Assembly: GCF_018304965.1 (NCBI RefSeq)
Contig: NZ_JAGQED010000001.1
Location: 310,001-374,000 of the forward strand
Direction of reading: 5' to 3'
Length of the DNA stretch: 64,000 nucleotides
From: Collimonas antrihumi
GTDB lineage: Bacteria > Pseudomonadota > Gammaproteobacteria > Burkholderiales > Burkholderiaceae_D
Shown here piece by piece: positions 17,356-27,554 of the stretch. Made by a program: the position numbers and the translations under genes. The number at the start of each line of letters is the position of its first letter. Positions within the stretch are counted from its first letter, which is position 1. Under the pieces are notes generated by a model. It worked only from the letters and a program-made list of their open reading frames with translations, was not told the DNA's origin and searched no databases.

Positions 17356-17390
17356 ATAAAAAACCGTTCCTGGTGAAGGAACGGCTTTTG
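17356..17390 (-). terminator. Terminator downstream of phaZ
   Basis: On the minus strand CCGTTCCT pairs with AGGAACGG around a 5-base loop and is followed by a 6-T run. It lies 30 bp past the phaZ stop and before the rsxB start, so it ends phaZ transcription. Confidence 0.85.
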
Positions 17391-17420
17391 CAGCGGATTT
17401 ATCGTACTCGGCAGACGAAG

Positions 17421-18656
17421 TTAAGCGTTGTCCTTAATAAAGGTCGTAATTTTCGGACAAATCACTTCACGCCAGCGGCGGCCGGAGAAAATCCCGTAGT
17501 GGCCGCATTTCTCGGCAGTGAAATGTTGCTTTTTGGCTTTCGGGATGGAACTGCACAAATCATGCGCAGCCTGGGTTTGTCCGGAGCCGGAAATATCGTC
17601 CAGTTCGCCCTCAATGGTCAGCAGGGCGACAGTCTTGATATCCTGCGGCCGCACCAGCTTGCCTTCGACTTCCCAGGTGCCGTGGGGCAGTGCGAAATCC
17701 TGGAACACGGTCTTGATGGTATCCAGGTAGTACTCGGCTGGCATATCCAGCACGGCGTTGTACTCGTTATAGAATTTGCGATGGCTGTCGGCCGATTCGT
17801 TGTCGCCTTCGCGCAAGTGCATGTAAAAATCCCAATGGCTTTGGGCATGGCGGCTTGGGTTCATCGCGACAAAACCGGCATGTTGCAGAAAGCCTGGATA
17901 TACCTTGCGGCCAAAACCCGGGTAGTTGGACGGAACGCTATAAATGACGGTGTTCTCAAACCAGCTGAACGGCTTTTCGGTGGCCAGGTTGTTGACGTCG
18001 GTAGGCGATTTACGCGGATCGATCGGGCCGCCCATCATGGTCATGCTCTTCGGCAGATGGCTATCCTTGGCGCTGGCCATCAGCGCAATCGCGGCCAATA
18101 CAGGGACGGTCGGCTGGCAGACTGAAATCACATGCAGGTCCGGACCCAGCTGGCGGATGAAATCCTGCACGTAATAAATATAGTCATGCAAATGGAAGGC
18201 GCCGTCGCTGGCCGGCACCATGCGGGCGTCGGTCCAGTCGGTGATGTAGACATCGTGCTTCGGCAGCAGGCCCTGCACGGTATCGCGCAGCAGCGTTGAG
18301 TGATGGCCGGACAATGGAGCGACCAGCAGCACAGTCGGCTGCTTGAGAGCGGAGAATTCTTTGTTGCTCAAGTCTTTTTTGAAATGCAGCAGGCGGCAAA
18401 ACGGCCGCGTGACAGCAACTTCTTCGATTATCCCGACTTGTTTATCGTTGATCAGCGTGCTGTCGATTTCGAACTCAGGCTTTTCATATTGCTTGCCGAG
18501 ACGGTACATCAGTTCGTAGCCGGCGGCGATACGTTGTGCGAACGGGGTATGGGCCAGCGGCGAGATCGGATCGGTAAAGAGCCTGCTGCCGGCGTCGGCC
18601 CATTGCACCAGCGGATGAATTAAAGACCGTTGGAATTCGTGAAATTGATAAAGCAT
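17421..18656 (-). CDS. phaZ: Intracellular polyhydroxybutyrate depolymerase
   Basis: PhaZ degrades stored PHB granules in the cytoplasm. The 411-residue protein matches the Ralstonia PhaZ1-type family, which uses a Cys nucleophile: [15 protein letters not shown] with Cys180. The Asp and His of the triad are likely in [12 protein letters not shown] and [14 protein letters not shown] near the C-terminus. There is no signal peptide, as expected for the intracellular type. It implies that the organism makes PHB, although no phaCAB is in the window. The gene stands alone, with its own terminator and a 210-bp AT-rich upstream gap. Confidence 0.93.
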   Translation of the reverse strand: MLYQFHEFQRSLIHPLVQWADAGSRLFTDPISPLAHTPFAQRIAAGYELMYRLGKQYEKPEFEIDSTLINDKQVGIIEEVAVTRPFCRLLHFKKDLSNKEFSALKQPTVLLVAPLSGHHSTLLRDTVQGLLPKHDVYITDWTDARMVPASDGAFHLHDYIYYVQDFIRQLGPDLHVISVCQPTVPVLAAIALMASAKDSHLPKSMTMMGGPIDPRKSPTDVNNLATEKPFSWFENTVIYSVPSNYPGFGRKVYPGFLQHAGFVAMNPSRHAQSHWDFYMHLREGDNESADSHRKFYNEYNAVLDMPAEYYLDTIKTVFQDFALPHGTWEVEGKLVRPQDIKTVALLTIEGELDDISGSGQTQAAHDLCSSIPKAKKQHFTAEKCGHYGIFSGRRWREVICPKITTFIKDNA

Positions 18657-18866
18657 GCATTGCCTCTTGGGTGATCCAGTACAACGTAAGTTGTTTAAAA
18701 TGCAACTTACCTGTTATTTTATCTTATGTAAGGAAATATCGCAGAATTCCTGTAGTTTGACAACGGCGGCAAGCAATAAAATAGTGTAAACGATTTGCTC
18801 GCAAATATAACAGGTTACCGCTACCACGGCATGAGGGTTTTTCGGCTGAGGTTTACTTGCCGATCC

Positions 18867-19325
18867 TTACTTGGCAATCAAATCCGGCGCCATGACCGCT
18901 TTCAGATAGTTGGTGGTGATATCGCCGCGCTCGCGCTGGGCGATCCACCAGACGCTGCCTTTCCTGATCGACCACTCTTGCATCTGGCCAGCTATCAGCA
19001 AGGAGGCAACCTGGCCCAGCGTCGGCTGGTGGCCGATAATCAACACCGGTTCGCGGCTGTTTGGCCAATTCGCCACCGCCAGCAGTTGCTGCGCGCTGCA
19101 GTCGGGGGAGAGGCCGGGGTGGGTCTTGAATTTGCGGCCGAGCGCTTCCACCGTTTGCACCGTGCGGGTGGCCGGACTGCTGATGATCTTGCAAGTGTGT
19201 GGCAGGTTATGGTCTAGCCAATCTGCCATTTTCCAGGCTTGCTTGTGTCCCTTGCCCGTCAGGGCGCGGCCCTGGTCAGGTTCGCCGATTTCCGCCTCTG
19301 CATGCCGCCATAGAATCAAGTCCAT
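18867..19325 (-). CDS. sixA: SixA-type phosphohistidine phosphatase
   Basis: The 152-residue protein is a short histidine phosphatase: LWRHAEAE at the N-terminus supplies the catalytic RH, SSPATRTVQTVEAL the second Arg, and LIIGHQPTLGQVASLL the second His. SixA removes phosphate from His-containing phosphotransfer proteins in E. coli, including the PTS-Ntr protein NPr. It follows ppk1 by 33 bp on the same strand, so it is likely co-transcribed with polyphosphate kinase. A role in phosphate signalling is suggested only by the neighbours. Confidence 0.88.
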   Translation of the reverse strand: MDLILWRHAEAEIGEPDQGRALTGKGHKQAWKMADWLDHNLPHTCKIISSPATRTVQTVEALGRKFKTHPGLSPDCSAQQLLAVANWPNSREPVLIIGHQPTLGQVASLLIAGQMQEWSIRKGSVWWIAQRERGDITTNYLKAVMAPDLIAK

Positions 19326-19358
19326 GATGTGTCCTTGCGTATTTCTGCATGTTTATTA

Positions 19359-21503
19359 TTACTTACTTGAGGAATGCGCCGGTGACAGCGCGCCCAGGGC
19401 CAGCATCAAATGCCGTTGCGCACCGTATGGCTTCTGTGTCCGATGCGGCTTGTTTTTTTTCCAATTGCCATCGGCGCCGAGAATCCAGGCATTGATGTTG
19501 TCTTTTAAGTATGGTGTAAGCCCCTCGTTGATGACTCTTCTCTTGAGCATTTTATCGAGTACCGGAAAAGCCACCTCGACGCGCCGGAACAGGTTGCGGT
19601 TCATCCAGTCGGCGCTGGCCAGGTAGACATCGTGCTGCAAGTTGTTACGGAAATAATAGATACGGCTGTGTTCCAGGAAGCGGCCGATGATGGAGCGCAC
19701 ATGAATGTTCTCGGACAGGCCGGGAACACCAGGCCTGAGCGCGCAAGCACCGCGGACGATCAATTCGATCTTGACGCCGTCCGCAGAAGCATCGTACAAG
19801 GCGCGGATGACGGATTCGTCCAGGAGCGCATTCATCTTGGCGACGATCTGCGCCGGCCGCCCTTTGCGGGCAATCTCGGCTTCATTGTGGATGGCCCGGA
19901 TGATTTCCTTTTGCAGCAGGAACGGCGCCAGCCACAGGTAATCCATCTTCTTGGGTTTGGTCAGGCTGGTCAGGTGCATGAAGACTTCATTGACTTCGGT
20001 AGCCAGCTTCTGGTTTGAAGTAAGCAAGCCGAAGTCGGTGTAAAGCTTGGTGGTGGTCGGATGGTAGTTGCCGGTGCCGAGGTGGGCGTAATAGCGCAGT
20101 TCGCCGTGACCGTCCTTGCCAGGCTCGCGACGGAGCACCAGCGACAGCTTGGCATGGGTCTTTAATCCGACTACCCCATATACCACTTGTGCGCCGGCGC
20201 GTTCCAGCTTGTCGGCCCAGTTGATATTGGCTTCCTCGTCAAAGCGCGCCATCAGTTCGACGATCACCATGACTTCTTTGCCGCGCTGTGCGGCAATAAT
20301 CAACGCTTCCATCAGGTCGGAGTTCATGCCGGTGCGATAAATGGTTTGCTTGATTGCCACCACATTGCTGTCGAATGCCGCACCGCGGACAAAATCGACT
20401 ACCGGCTGGAACGACTGGAACGGATGATGCAACAGCACATCTTTCTGTTTCAACTGGTCGAAAATATCGTTGCCGTTCTCCAGTCGCAGCGGTAAACCTG
20501 GCGCAAATGAAGGGAAGCGCAGGCTGGCGTCGCTGATCTGGTCAATCATTTCTGACAGGCGCACCATATTGACCGGGCCATCGACTGCGTACAAGCGGTT
20601 GGCGGCGATGCCAAACTGATCGAGCAGAAACTGCGCCAGGTGCGGCGGACAGCTGCGTGCCACCTCCAGCCTGACCGCAACCCCGAACTGGCGGCTCTGC
20701 AGTTCGCTTTGCAGCGCCTGACGCAGATTCTTGACTTCTTCTTCGTCGACCCACAGCTCACTGTTACGCGTTACCCGGAATTGCGAATACGCCAATATCT
20801 GGCGGCCGGTGAAAAGATCGCCTATATGGGCATGGATGATGGACGACAGCAGGCAGAACGAGGCACCATTGGGCGATAGTGCATCGGGCAGTTTAATTAC
20901 CCGCGGCAATACGCGTGGTGCTTTGATGATGGCAATCGAGGTGCTGCGTCCGAACGCATCTTTGCCCGCCATTTCGACGATGAAATTGAGACTCTTGTTT
21001 AATACCTGAGGAAAGGGGTGGGCCGGATCCAGGCCTATGGGGGTCAGCAGAGGGCGGATTTCCTGCTCAAAGAAGGATTTTACCCAGGCTCGTTGTTCTT
21101 CATTGCGGTCGCTGTGTCGTAGCAGGTGGACACCGCCGGCCGATAGCTGCGGCAAAATCGTCTGGTTCAGGATGGCGTACTGGCGATCGACGATCTGGTG
21201 ACACTCTTCACTGGTGCGTTGAAGCGCTGCGGCCAGCGCCGGTGATTCTGCATTTTCCCCGTCGATCTGACTGTTGGCCAACAAACTGGCGATGCGGACT
21301 TCAAAGAATTCGTCAAGATTGTTGCTTACGATACATAAATATCGCAATCGCTCCAGCAATGGGATATGCCGGTCTTCAGCCTGGGCCATGACGCGCCGGT
21401 TGAAGGCCAGTTGCGATAATTCGCGGTTCAGATAGCTTGGGTTGGCGCCTAATCTGGCGCTGGGGTGCTTGGTGTCATCGTCCGACTTGGTTTTTTTGTT
21501 CAT
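19359..21503 (-). CDS. ppk1: Polyphosphate kinase 1
   Basis: Ppk1 reversibly polymerises the ATP gamma-phosphate into polyphosphate through a phosphohistidine. The protein of about 714 residues has the N-terminal YLNRELSQLAFNRRV, the catalytic-domain motifs VVAIKQTIYRTG, VELMARFDEEANI, KTHAKLSLVLRRE (with the expected catalytic His) and YAHLGTGNYHPTTTKLYTDFG. I choose the ATG at 21503; a TTG at 21515 would add four residues, and neither has a clear ribosome site. It is divergent from pstS, with 370 bp between them, and sixA follows it. This arrangement ties polyphosphate synthesis to the Pho regulon region. Confidence 0.95.
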   Translation of the reverse strand: MNKKTKSDDDTKHPSARLGANPSYLNRELSQLAFNRRVMAQAEDRHIPLLERLRYLCIVSNNLDEFFEVRIASLLANSQIDGENAESPALAAALQRTSEECHQIVDRQYAILNQTILPQLSAGGVHLLRHSDRNEEQRAWVKSFFEQEIRPLLTPIGLDPAHPFPQVLNKSLNFIVEMAGKDAFGRSTSIAIIKAPRVLPRVIKLPDALSPNGASFCLLSSIIHAHIGDLFTGRQILAYSQFRVTRNSELWVDEEEVKNLRQALQSELQSRQFGVAVRLEVARSCPPHLAQFLLDQFGIAANRLYAVDGPVNMVRLSEMIDQISDASLRFPSFAPGLPLRLENGNDIFDQLKQKDVLLHHPFQSFQPVVDFVRGAAFDSNVVAIKQTIYRTGMNSDLMEALIIAAQRGKEVMVIVELMARFDEEANINWADKLERAGAQVVYGVVGLKTHAKLSLVLRREPGKDGHGELRYYAHLGTGNYHPTTTKLYTDFGLLTSNQKLATEVNEVFMHLTSLTKPKKMDYLWLAPFLLQKEIIRAIHNEAEIARKGRPAQIVAKMNALLDESVIRALYDASADGVKIELIVRGACALRPGVPGLSENIHVRSIIGRFLEHSRIYYFRNNLQHDVYLASADWMNRNLFRRVEVAFPVLDKMLKRRVINEGLTPYLKDNINAWILGADGNWKKNKPHRTQKPYGAQRHLMLALGALSPAHSSSK

Positions 21504-21730
21504 GAAATCAGGCAACTGGTCTGATGGTTACGGCGCAGTGTATGCAGGGAATATGACAGCTTGATGAAGAAAATGGAAGTGCCGCAGGGCTTTAGGCAAT
21601 TTGGCTATGTACCTTCCGGCGGCTAAATCACAAAAAATTCCGCATGACAACATACGGCTTGTTAGTGGCTTGTTAGCAATTTATTGCCGGATTTTTTGAT
21701 GATTTAATGACATTTGCATTCATTTTTCTC

Positions 21731-21759
21731 TCGTCATAAAGCTGTCATAAATGTTGGTT
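21731..21759 (+). promoter_or_regulatory. Pho box upstream of pstS
   Basis: Three 7-base half-sites spaced every 11 bases are visible: TCGTCAT, CTGTCAT and the weaker GTTGGTT, separated by the A-rich spacers AAAG and AAAT. The first two closely match the PhoB consensus (CTGTCAT, 4-base AT spacer, CTGTCAT). The site lies about 115 bp before the pstS ATG, a normal position for PhoB activation of the pst operon. Confidence 0.88.
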
Positions 21760-21779
21760 AGAGTTCGCCCTGTCTTAGG

Positions 21780-21829
21780 GACTGTTGTGAAATTTGCTTT
21801 CTGCCCATGAGATGAATTTCACAACAGTC
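21780..21829 (+). promoter_or_regulatory. 15-bp perfect inverted repeat in the pstS leader
   Basis: GACTGTTGTGAAATT (21780-21794) and its exact complement AATTTCACAACAGTC (21815-21829) flank a 20-base loop. The element lies downstream of the Pho box and 44 bp before the pstS start, so it is probably in the 5' untranslated RNA. No T-run follows, so it is not a plain terminator. It could be an RNA stabiliser, an attenuator or a protein operator. Confidence 0.7.
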
Positions 21830-21873
21830 TGGACTTGGGCACACCACATCTACAGTCAACAAGGGAGTAACAA

Positions 21874-22917
<1,044 letters not shown>

Positions 22918-22941
22918 TAAATAAGTAGCTGGTTGTACGCT

Positions 22942-22972
22942 GAGGCGGAGTTGGCTGGATCAGCTCCGTCTC
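22942..22972 (+). terminator. Intercistronic hairpin between pstS and pstC
   Basis: GAGGCGGAG pairs with CTCCGTCTC (one G-U pair) around a 13-base loop, 24 bp after the pstS stop. No U-tract follows, so it is better read as an mRNA-processing or stabilising stem than as a full terminator. Such elements commonly protect pstS mRNA. Confidence 0.55.
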
Positions 22973-23089
22973 GCTGAATATTCTTGATACATCTGATCTT
23001 CACGCGAAACATCTCCGGTCCGTCGAGCACACGTGGCTCCGCTGGAGTTATCGCTGCCGCATGTTATTCTTCATCGGATATCGCTACTC

Positions 23090-24118
23090 ATGAGTGCAAA
23101 TATTCCTGTCATGGCACAATCGATCTCACCCCAGTCAATCAGCGCTGAAGATGCGGGTTTGTCGCATCAGAGCTTGCTTGCCACGATGCGTAAGCAACGC
23201 ATCCAGGATTTCCTGTTCCACAAGGTCACGCTAATATTCTCGCTGCTCGTGCTGGCGGTCTTGCTTGGCATTATCGTCTGCCTGGCGATCGGTGCCTGGC
23301 CGGTATTCCGCGAGTTCGGGCCATCCTTCATCACCACCGTCGAGTGGGATCCCGTCAACGACCATTATGGCGCGATGATTGCCATCGTCGGCACTTTGGT
23401 GACCTCGTTCATTGCTCTGGTGATCGCCTTTCCGGTAAGTTTCGGGATTGCCTTGTTCCTGACAGAAATCTGTCCGGCAAAATTGCGCCGCCCATTGGGT
23501 ACGGCCGTGGAGCTTCTGGCGGGCGTGCCGAGCATCATCTACGGTATGTGGGGTTTGTTTGTATTCGCACCTTTATTTGCCAAGTACGGCCAGCCGTTCC
23601 TGTCGGATACGCTCGGCCAGCTGCCGCTGATCGGCACGTTGTTCAGCGGTCCCAAAATGGGCATAGGCTTGCTGACTGCCGGTCTGATTCTGGCCGTAAT
23701 GATCATTCCATTTATTTCGTCCGTCATGCGTGACGTGTTTGAGGTTGTCCCTGCGGTACTGAAAGAGTCGGCTTACGGCCTGGGCTGCACGCGCTGGGAA
23801 GTGGTACGCAAAGTGGTGCTGCCGTATGCTAAAACCGGCGTCGTCGGCGGCGTCATGCTGGGGCTGGGGCGCGCTTTAGGCGAGACCATGGCTGTCACTT
23901 TCGTGATCGGCAATGCGCAGCGGCTGTCCTGGTCGTTATTCGCTTCGGGCAACAGTATCGCTTCGACGCTGGCCAATGAAATCGCTGAAGCGTCCACCAC
24001 GCTGCACGTATCGGCTTTGTTTGCGCTTGGCCTGATCTTGTTCGTGATTACCTTCATCGTGTTGTCGATCGCTAAAATCATGTTGATGGGCATGTCCCGT
24101 AAAGAAGGTGCCAAATGA
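23090..24118 (+). CDS. pstC: Phosphate ABC transporter permease
   Basis: PstC is one of the two membrane subunits of the high-affinity phosphate importer. The protein has six hydrophobic segments and the permease (EAA) loop [29 protein letters not shown], which contacts PstB. I chose the ATG at 23090 ([11 protein letters not shown]); the frame is open for 19 codons before it, and another ATG lies at 23111. The ribosome site is weak for all of these. Its stop overlaps the pstA start by 4 bases (ATGA). Confidence 0.95.
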   Translation: MSANIPVMAQSISPQSISAEDAGLSHQSLLATMRKQRIQDFLFHKVTLIFSLLVLAVLLGIIVCLAIGAWPVFREFGPSFITTVEWDPVNDHYGAMIAIVGTLVTSFIALVIAFPVSFGIALFLTEICPAKLRRPLGTAVELLAGVPSIIYGMWGLFVFAPLFAKYGQPFLSDTLGQLPLIGTLFSGPKMGIGLLTAGLILAVMIIPFISSVMRDVFEVVPAVLKESAYGLGCTRWEVVRKVVLPYAKTGVVGGVMLGLGRALGETMAVTFVIGNAQRLSWSLFASGNSIASTLANEIAEASTTLHVSALFALGLILFVITFIVLSIAKIMLMGMSRKEGAK

Positions 24119-24996
24119 ATAATTCTGCTGATATCCAGCCGAACCCCTTAGTCAATCCGGTCTATCGTAAACGTCTGCTGATGCACCGTTTCGGCATGAT
24201 CTTGTCTTTCCTGGCGATGGCTTTGGGCATCGCGGTGCTGGCATGGATTCTGGCGACGTTGGTCATCAAGGGTTTTGGCGCGCTCAACCTGGGCATCCTG
24301 ACGCAAAATACGCCGGCTCCCGGCTCAGGCCCCGGTGGCTTGTTGAATCCGATTATCGGTAGCTTGATGATGGTAGGTATGGCGACGGTTGTCAGTACCC
24401 CGATCGGCATCCTGGCCGGTATCTACCTGGCTGAATATGGCGAGGAAAGCAAGCTGGCGCAAGTGACGCGCTTTGTTACCGACATCATGCTATCGGCGCC
24501 ATCGATCGTGATCGGATTGTTTGTCTACGCCATCTATGTCGCCAAGGTGGGCCATTTCTCAGGCTGGGCCGGTTCTTTTGCGCTGTCCCTGATTGCCGTT
24601 CCGGTGATAGTGCGGACTACCGACAACATGCTGAAACTGGTGCCTGGCAGCCTGCGTGAAGCAGCATTTTCCTTGGGGGCGCCGCGCTGGAAAGTGGCAT
24701 TGCTGGTGCGTCTGCGTGCGGTCAAGGCTGGTGTGGTAACGGGTGTATTGCTGGCGGTGGCGCGGATTGCCGGAGAAACGGCGCCGCTGTTGTTCACAGC
24801 ACTGAATAACCAGTTCTTCAGCACCAACATGAATAAGCCGATAGCGAATCTGCCGGTAGTCATCAGCCAGTTTGCGATGAGCCCGTTCGACAACTGGGTG
24901 CCGCTGGCGTGGGGCGGCGCCTTGCTGATCACCTTCAGCGTACTGGCCTTGAACATCGTATCGCGTTCATTGTTCAGTCAGAAAATTCCAGGCTAA
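24115..24996 (+). CDS. pstA: Phosphate ABC transporter permease
   Basis: PstA is the second permease subunit, forming the membrane channel with PstC. The 293-residue protein has six hydrophobic segments and the EAA loop [27 protein letters not shown]. Its ATG overlaps the pstC stop (ATGA), so translation is coupled. pstB follows after an 81-bp gap to the chosen start. Confidence 0.96.
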   Translation: MNNSADIQPNPLVNPVYRKRLLMHRFGMILSFLAMALGIAVLAWILATLVIKGFGALNLGILTQNTPAPGSGPGGLLNPIIGSLMMVGMATVVSTPIGILAGIYLAEYGEESKLAQVTRFVTDIMLSAPSIVIGLFVYAIYVAKVGHFSGWAGSFALSLIAVPVIVRTTDNMLKLVPGSLREAAFSLGAPRWKVALLVRLRAVKAGVVTGVLLAVARIAGETAPLLFTALNNQFFSTNMNKPIANLPVVISQFAMSPFDNWVPLAWGGALLITFSVLALNIVSRSLFSQKIPG

Positions 24997-25077
24997 CGCG
25001 CTTACCCGTGCTTATCTTTAATCATTCGGATTGCCGTCCTTAATGTGCACTTACTGGATCACTCACTGATCAATAAC

Positions 25078-25896
25078 ATGCAAACTTCTACCAAATTGAA
25101 TCATCTCGATATGCAGTCGATGCAAGCGATGCAGTCGACTAAGCCGCCAACCATAGAAATCTCCAAGCTGGATTTTTTCTACGGTAATTTCCAGGGCTTG
25201 AAGAATATCAACCTGCATATCAATGAAAAGAAAGTGACCGCGTTTATCGGGCCGTCCGGTTGCGGAAAATCGACTTTGCTGCGCACCTTGAACCGGATGT
25301 ACGACCTGTACCCGGGCCAACGTGCGGAAGGCAAGATCATGTACGCGGGCCGCAATATCCTGGAAGCGGGGCAGGATCTGAACATGCTGCGCGCCAAGGT
25401 TGGCATGGTGTTCCAGAAGCCGACACCGTTTCCGATGTCGATTTACGACAACATCGCTTTCGGGATTCGCCTTTACGAAAACCTGCCTAAGGGCGAAATG
25501 GACGAGCGCGTCGAATGGGCATTGTCGAAGGCGGCCTTGTGGGGTGAAGTTAAAGACAAATTGAACAAGAGCGGCCTGAGCCTGTCCGGCGGACAGCAAC
25601 AACGCTTGTGCATCGCACGCAGCGTTGCGGTGCGCCCCGATGTCTTGCTGCTGGACGAGCCGACCTCGGCACTGGATCCGATTTCGACCGCGAAGGTGGA
25701 AGAGCTGATCAGCGAACTGAAGCAGGATTACACCATCGCCATCGTCACGCACAACATGCAGCAGGCAGCGCGTTGTTCCGATTACACCGCCTATATGTAT
25801 CTGGGCGAGTTGGTGGAATTCGGCGAGACCGATCAGATTTTCATGAATCCGGCGCGCAAGGAAACACAGGATTACATCACTGGCCGTTTTGGCTAA
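25078..25896 (+). CDS. pstB: Phosphate ABC transporter ATP-binding protein
   Basis: PstB drives phosphate import by ATP hydrolysis. Walker [23 protein letters not shown], the Q-loop [10 protein letters not shown], the ABC signature [14 protein letters not shown], Walker [14 protein letters not shown] and the H-loop [13 protein letters not shown] are all present. The ATG at 25078 is preferred; a GTG at 25045 and an ATG at 25111 are in frame, and the ribosome site does not decide. The N-terminus before [12 protein letters not shown] is rich in Met, Gln and Ser and is longer than usual. Confidence 0.96.
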   Translation: MQTSTKLNHLDMQSMQAMQSTKPPTIEISKLDFFYGNFQGLKNINLHINEKKVTAFIGPSGCGKSTLLRTLNRMYDLYPGQRAEGKIMYAGRNILEAGQDLNMLRAKVGMVFQKPTPFPMSIYDNIAFGIRLYENLPKGEMDERVEWALSKAALWGEVKDKLNKSGLSLSGGQQQRLCIARSVAVRPDVLLLDEPTSALDPISTAKVEELISELKQDYTIAIVTHNMQQAARCSDYTAYMYLGELVEFGETDQIFMNPARKETQDYITGRFG

Positions 25897-26001
25897 GCGC
25901 AAATTTTCTTGCGGAAATTGCGACATGCATAAGCTGTATTCAGCCGAATGCAGCTGAAATGCACATTGAATTGTAGAGAACAGAGAAAAGAAAGAAATCA
26001 G

Positions 26002-26706
26002 ATGACCGGCGAACATTCTTCGAAGCAGTACGACACGGATTTGGAAACCATACGTTCCAAAGTGTTGCTCATGGGCGGACTGGTTGAGCGCCAGTTCCAG
26101 GAAGCGCTTAACGTTTTCCGCACCGGCAACCTGGATGCCGCGGAAAGAGTCATCAAGGATGACGATCAGGTCAATCGCCTGGAAGTCGAGCTGGACGATG
26201 CCTGCAGCCATCTGATCGTGCGCCGCCAGCCTACAGCCAACGATTTGCGGACCGTGATGGCGACCATCAAGGTGATTACCGATCTCGAGCGCATTGGCGA
26301 CGAGGCGGCGAAAATCGCACGCACGGCAATTCACCTGCACAAGCGCGGCGTCGGCACCATCGATCACACGGAAACCGTGCGCGTTATCGGCAGCGGCGCA
26401 GCTGACATGTTGCACGATGCACTGGATGCGCTGGCGCGCCTGGACGAGAAACAGGCCACCAGGCTGATCGCGCAAGACGTGGTGATCGATCGTGATTTCC
26501 GTTCGATCATGCGCAACCTGATCACTTTCATGATGGAAGATCCGCGCACGATTTCGGCGTCGATGGATACCTTATGGGTAGCCAAGGCGATCGAACGTAT
26601 CGGCGACCATGCCAAGAACATCGCCGAGTACGTGATTTACATTGTCGAGGGCAAGGATATCCGTCATACCGATTACGCCGCCAGTCAACTCGGTGATGAT
26701 GCGTAA
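26002..26706 (+). CDS. phoU: Phosphate signalling protein PhoU
   Basis: PhoU links PstB to PhoR and represses the Pho response when phosphate is plentiful. The 234-residue protein is helical with two PhoU repeats; the metal-binding motif appears as DLERIGDEAAKIAR in the first and AIERIGDHAKNIAEYV in the second. The ATG at 26002 follows a purine-rich site (GAAAAGAAAGAAA). Its stop codon lies within the first unit of an 11-bp tandem repeat. Confidence 0.96.
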   Translation: MTGEHSSKQYDTDLETIRSKVLLMGGLVERQFQEALNVFRTGNLDAAERVIKDDDQVNRLEVELDDACSHLIVRRQPTANDLRTVMATIKVITDLERIGDEAAKIARTAIHLHKRGVGTIDHTETVRVIGSGAADMLHDALDALARLDEKQATRLIAQDVVIDRDFRSIMRNLITFMMEDPRTISASMDTLWVAKAIERIGDHAKNIAEYVIYIVEGKDIRHTDYAASQLGDDA

Positions 26707-26766
26707 TCGAAGCGTAATCGATGCGGAATCGATGCGGAATCGAAACGTAACCGAAGCGTAAATTTA
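26701..26766. repeat. 11-bp tandem repeat overlapping the phoU stop
   Basis: Six units of 11 bases with consensus GCGTAATCGAA follow one another: GCGTAATCGAA, GCGTAATCGAT, GCGGAATCGAT, GCGGAATCGAA, ACGTAACCGAA and GCGTAAATTTA. The first contains the phoU TAA (26704-26706), and the array fills most of the gap to phoB. Confidence 0.9.
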
Positions 26767-26781
26767 ACCGTGTCTTAAAAA

Positions 26782-27471
26782 ATGGCAGCCGATAAAACAT
26801 CCATCCTGATTATCGAAGATGAGCCGGCGATTGCCGAATTGATTGGCTTCACGATCAAGGAAGCTGGCTGGAACCCATCCATTGTCCATACCGCCGCCGA
26901 CGGCTGGGAGTTCGTCCAGCGCCGCACGCCGCATCTGGTGCTGTTGGACTGGATGCTGCCAGACCAGAGCGGCCTGCGCCTGTTGTCGCAAATGCGCGCC
27001 GATCGCCAGCTGCAGTCGATGCTGATCATGATGCTCACCGCAAAGAGCATGGAAGAGGACAAGATCTCGGGCCTCGACAACGGCGCCGATGATTACATGA
27101 CCAAGCCGTTTTCGCCGCGTGAGCTGACCTCGCGCGTCAAGGCTTTATTGCGGCGCAAAGGCGCGGATGAAGTCCCTGGCATGATGTCGGCCGGGTCGGT
27201 GTCGCTCGATCCCGCCAGTTGCTCGGTATGCCTGGAAAACCAGAAGATCGATATCGGCCACGCCGAATATCGTTTGCTGAAATTTTTCATGGCCAATCCG
27301 GACCGGGTCTTCTCGCGCAGCCAGTTGCTGGACAAGGTGTGGGGTGACCACGTGGTCATCGAAGAGCGCACCGTGGATGTCCATGTGCTGCGCTTGCGCA
27401 AGGCGTTACGGGAGTCGGAGCACCTGATTCGTACCGTGCGTAGTGTCGGCTACATGCTTTCAGCAAAATAG
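26782..27471 (+). CDS. phoB: Phosphate regulon response regulator
   Basis: PhoB binds Pho boxes after phosphorylation by PhoR. The 229-residue protein has a receiver with the acidic pair (IEDEPAIAE), phosphoacceptor Asp56 (LLDWMLPD), MMLTAKS and DYMTKPFSPRE. A winged-helix domain follows, with the recognition segment VIEERTVDVHVLRLRKAL. The Trp after Asp56 and the recognition helix are typical of PhoB. It follows phoU and its tandem repeat by 75 bp, and phoR follows after 83 bp. Confidence 0.95.
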   Translation: MAADKTSILIIEDEPAIAELIGFTIKEAGWNPSIVHTAADGWEFVQRRTPHLVLLDWMLPDQSGLRLLSQMRADRQLQSMLIMMLTAKSMEEDKISGLDNGADDYMTKPFSPRELTSRVKALLRRKGADEVPGMMSAGSVSLDPASCSVCLENQKIDIGHAEYRLLKFFMANPDRVFSRSQLLDKVWGDHVVIEERTVDVHVLRLRKALRESEHLIRTVRSVGYMLSAK

Positions 27472-27554
27472 TGCAATAATTTCAAGCCCGGACCGCCGGC
27501 CGCCACCAGGGGCTCGCAGCGATGAACATTGCCTCCCTCGCAAAATAGTGATTT

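Noticed and set aside
25063-26475. Minus-strand open frame (470 codons) spanning pstB and phoU
   Set aside because: It crosses two well-supported genes and has no recognisable domain.
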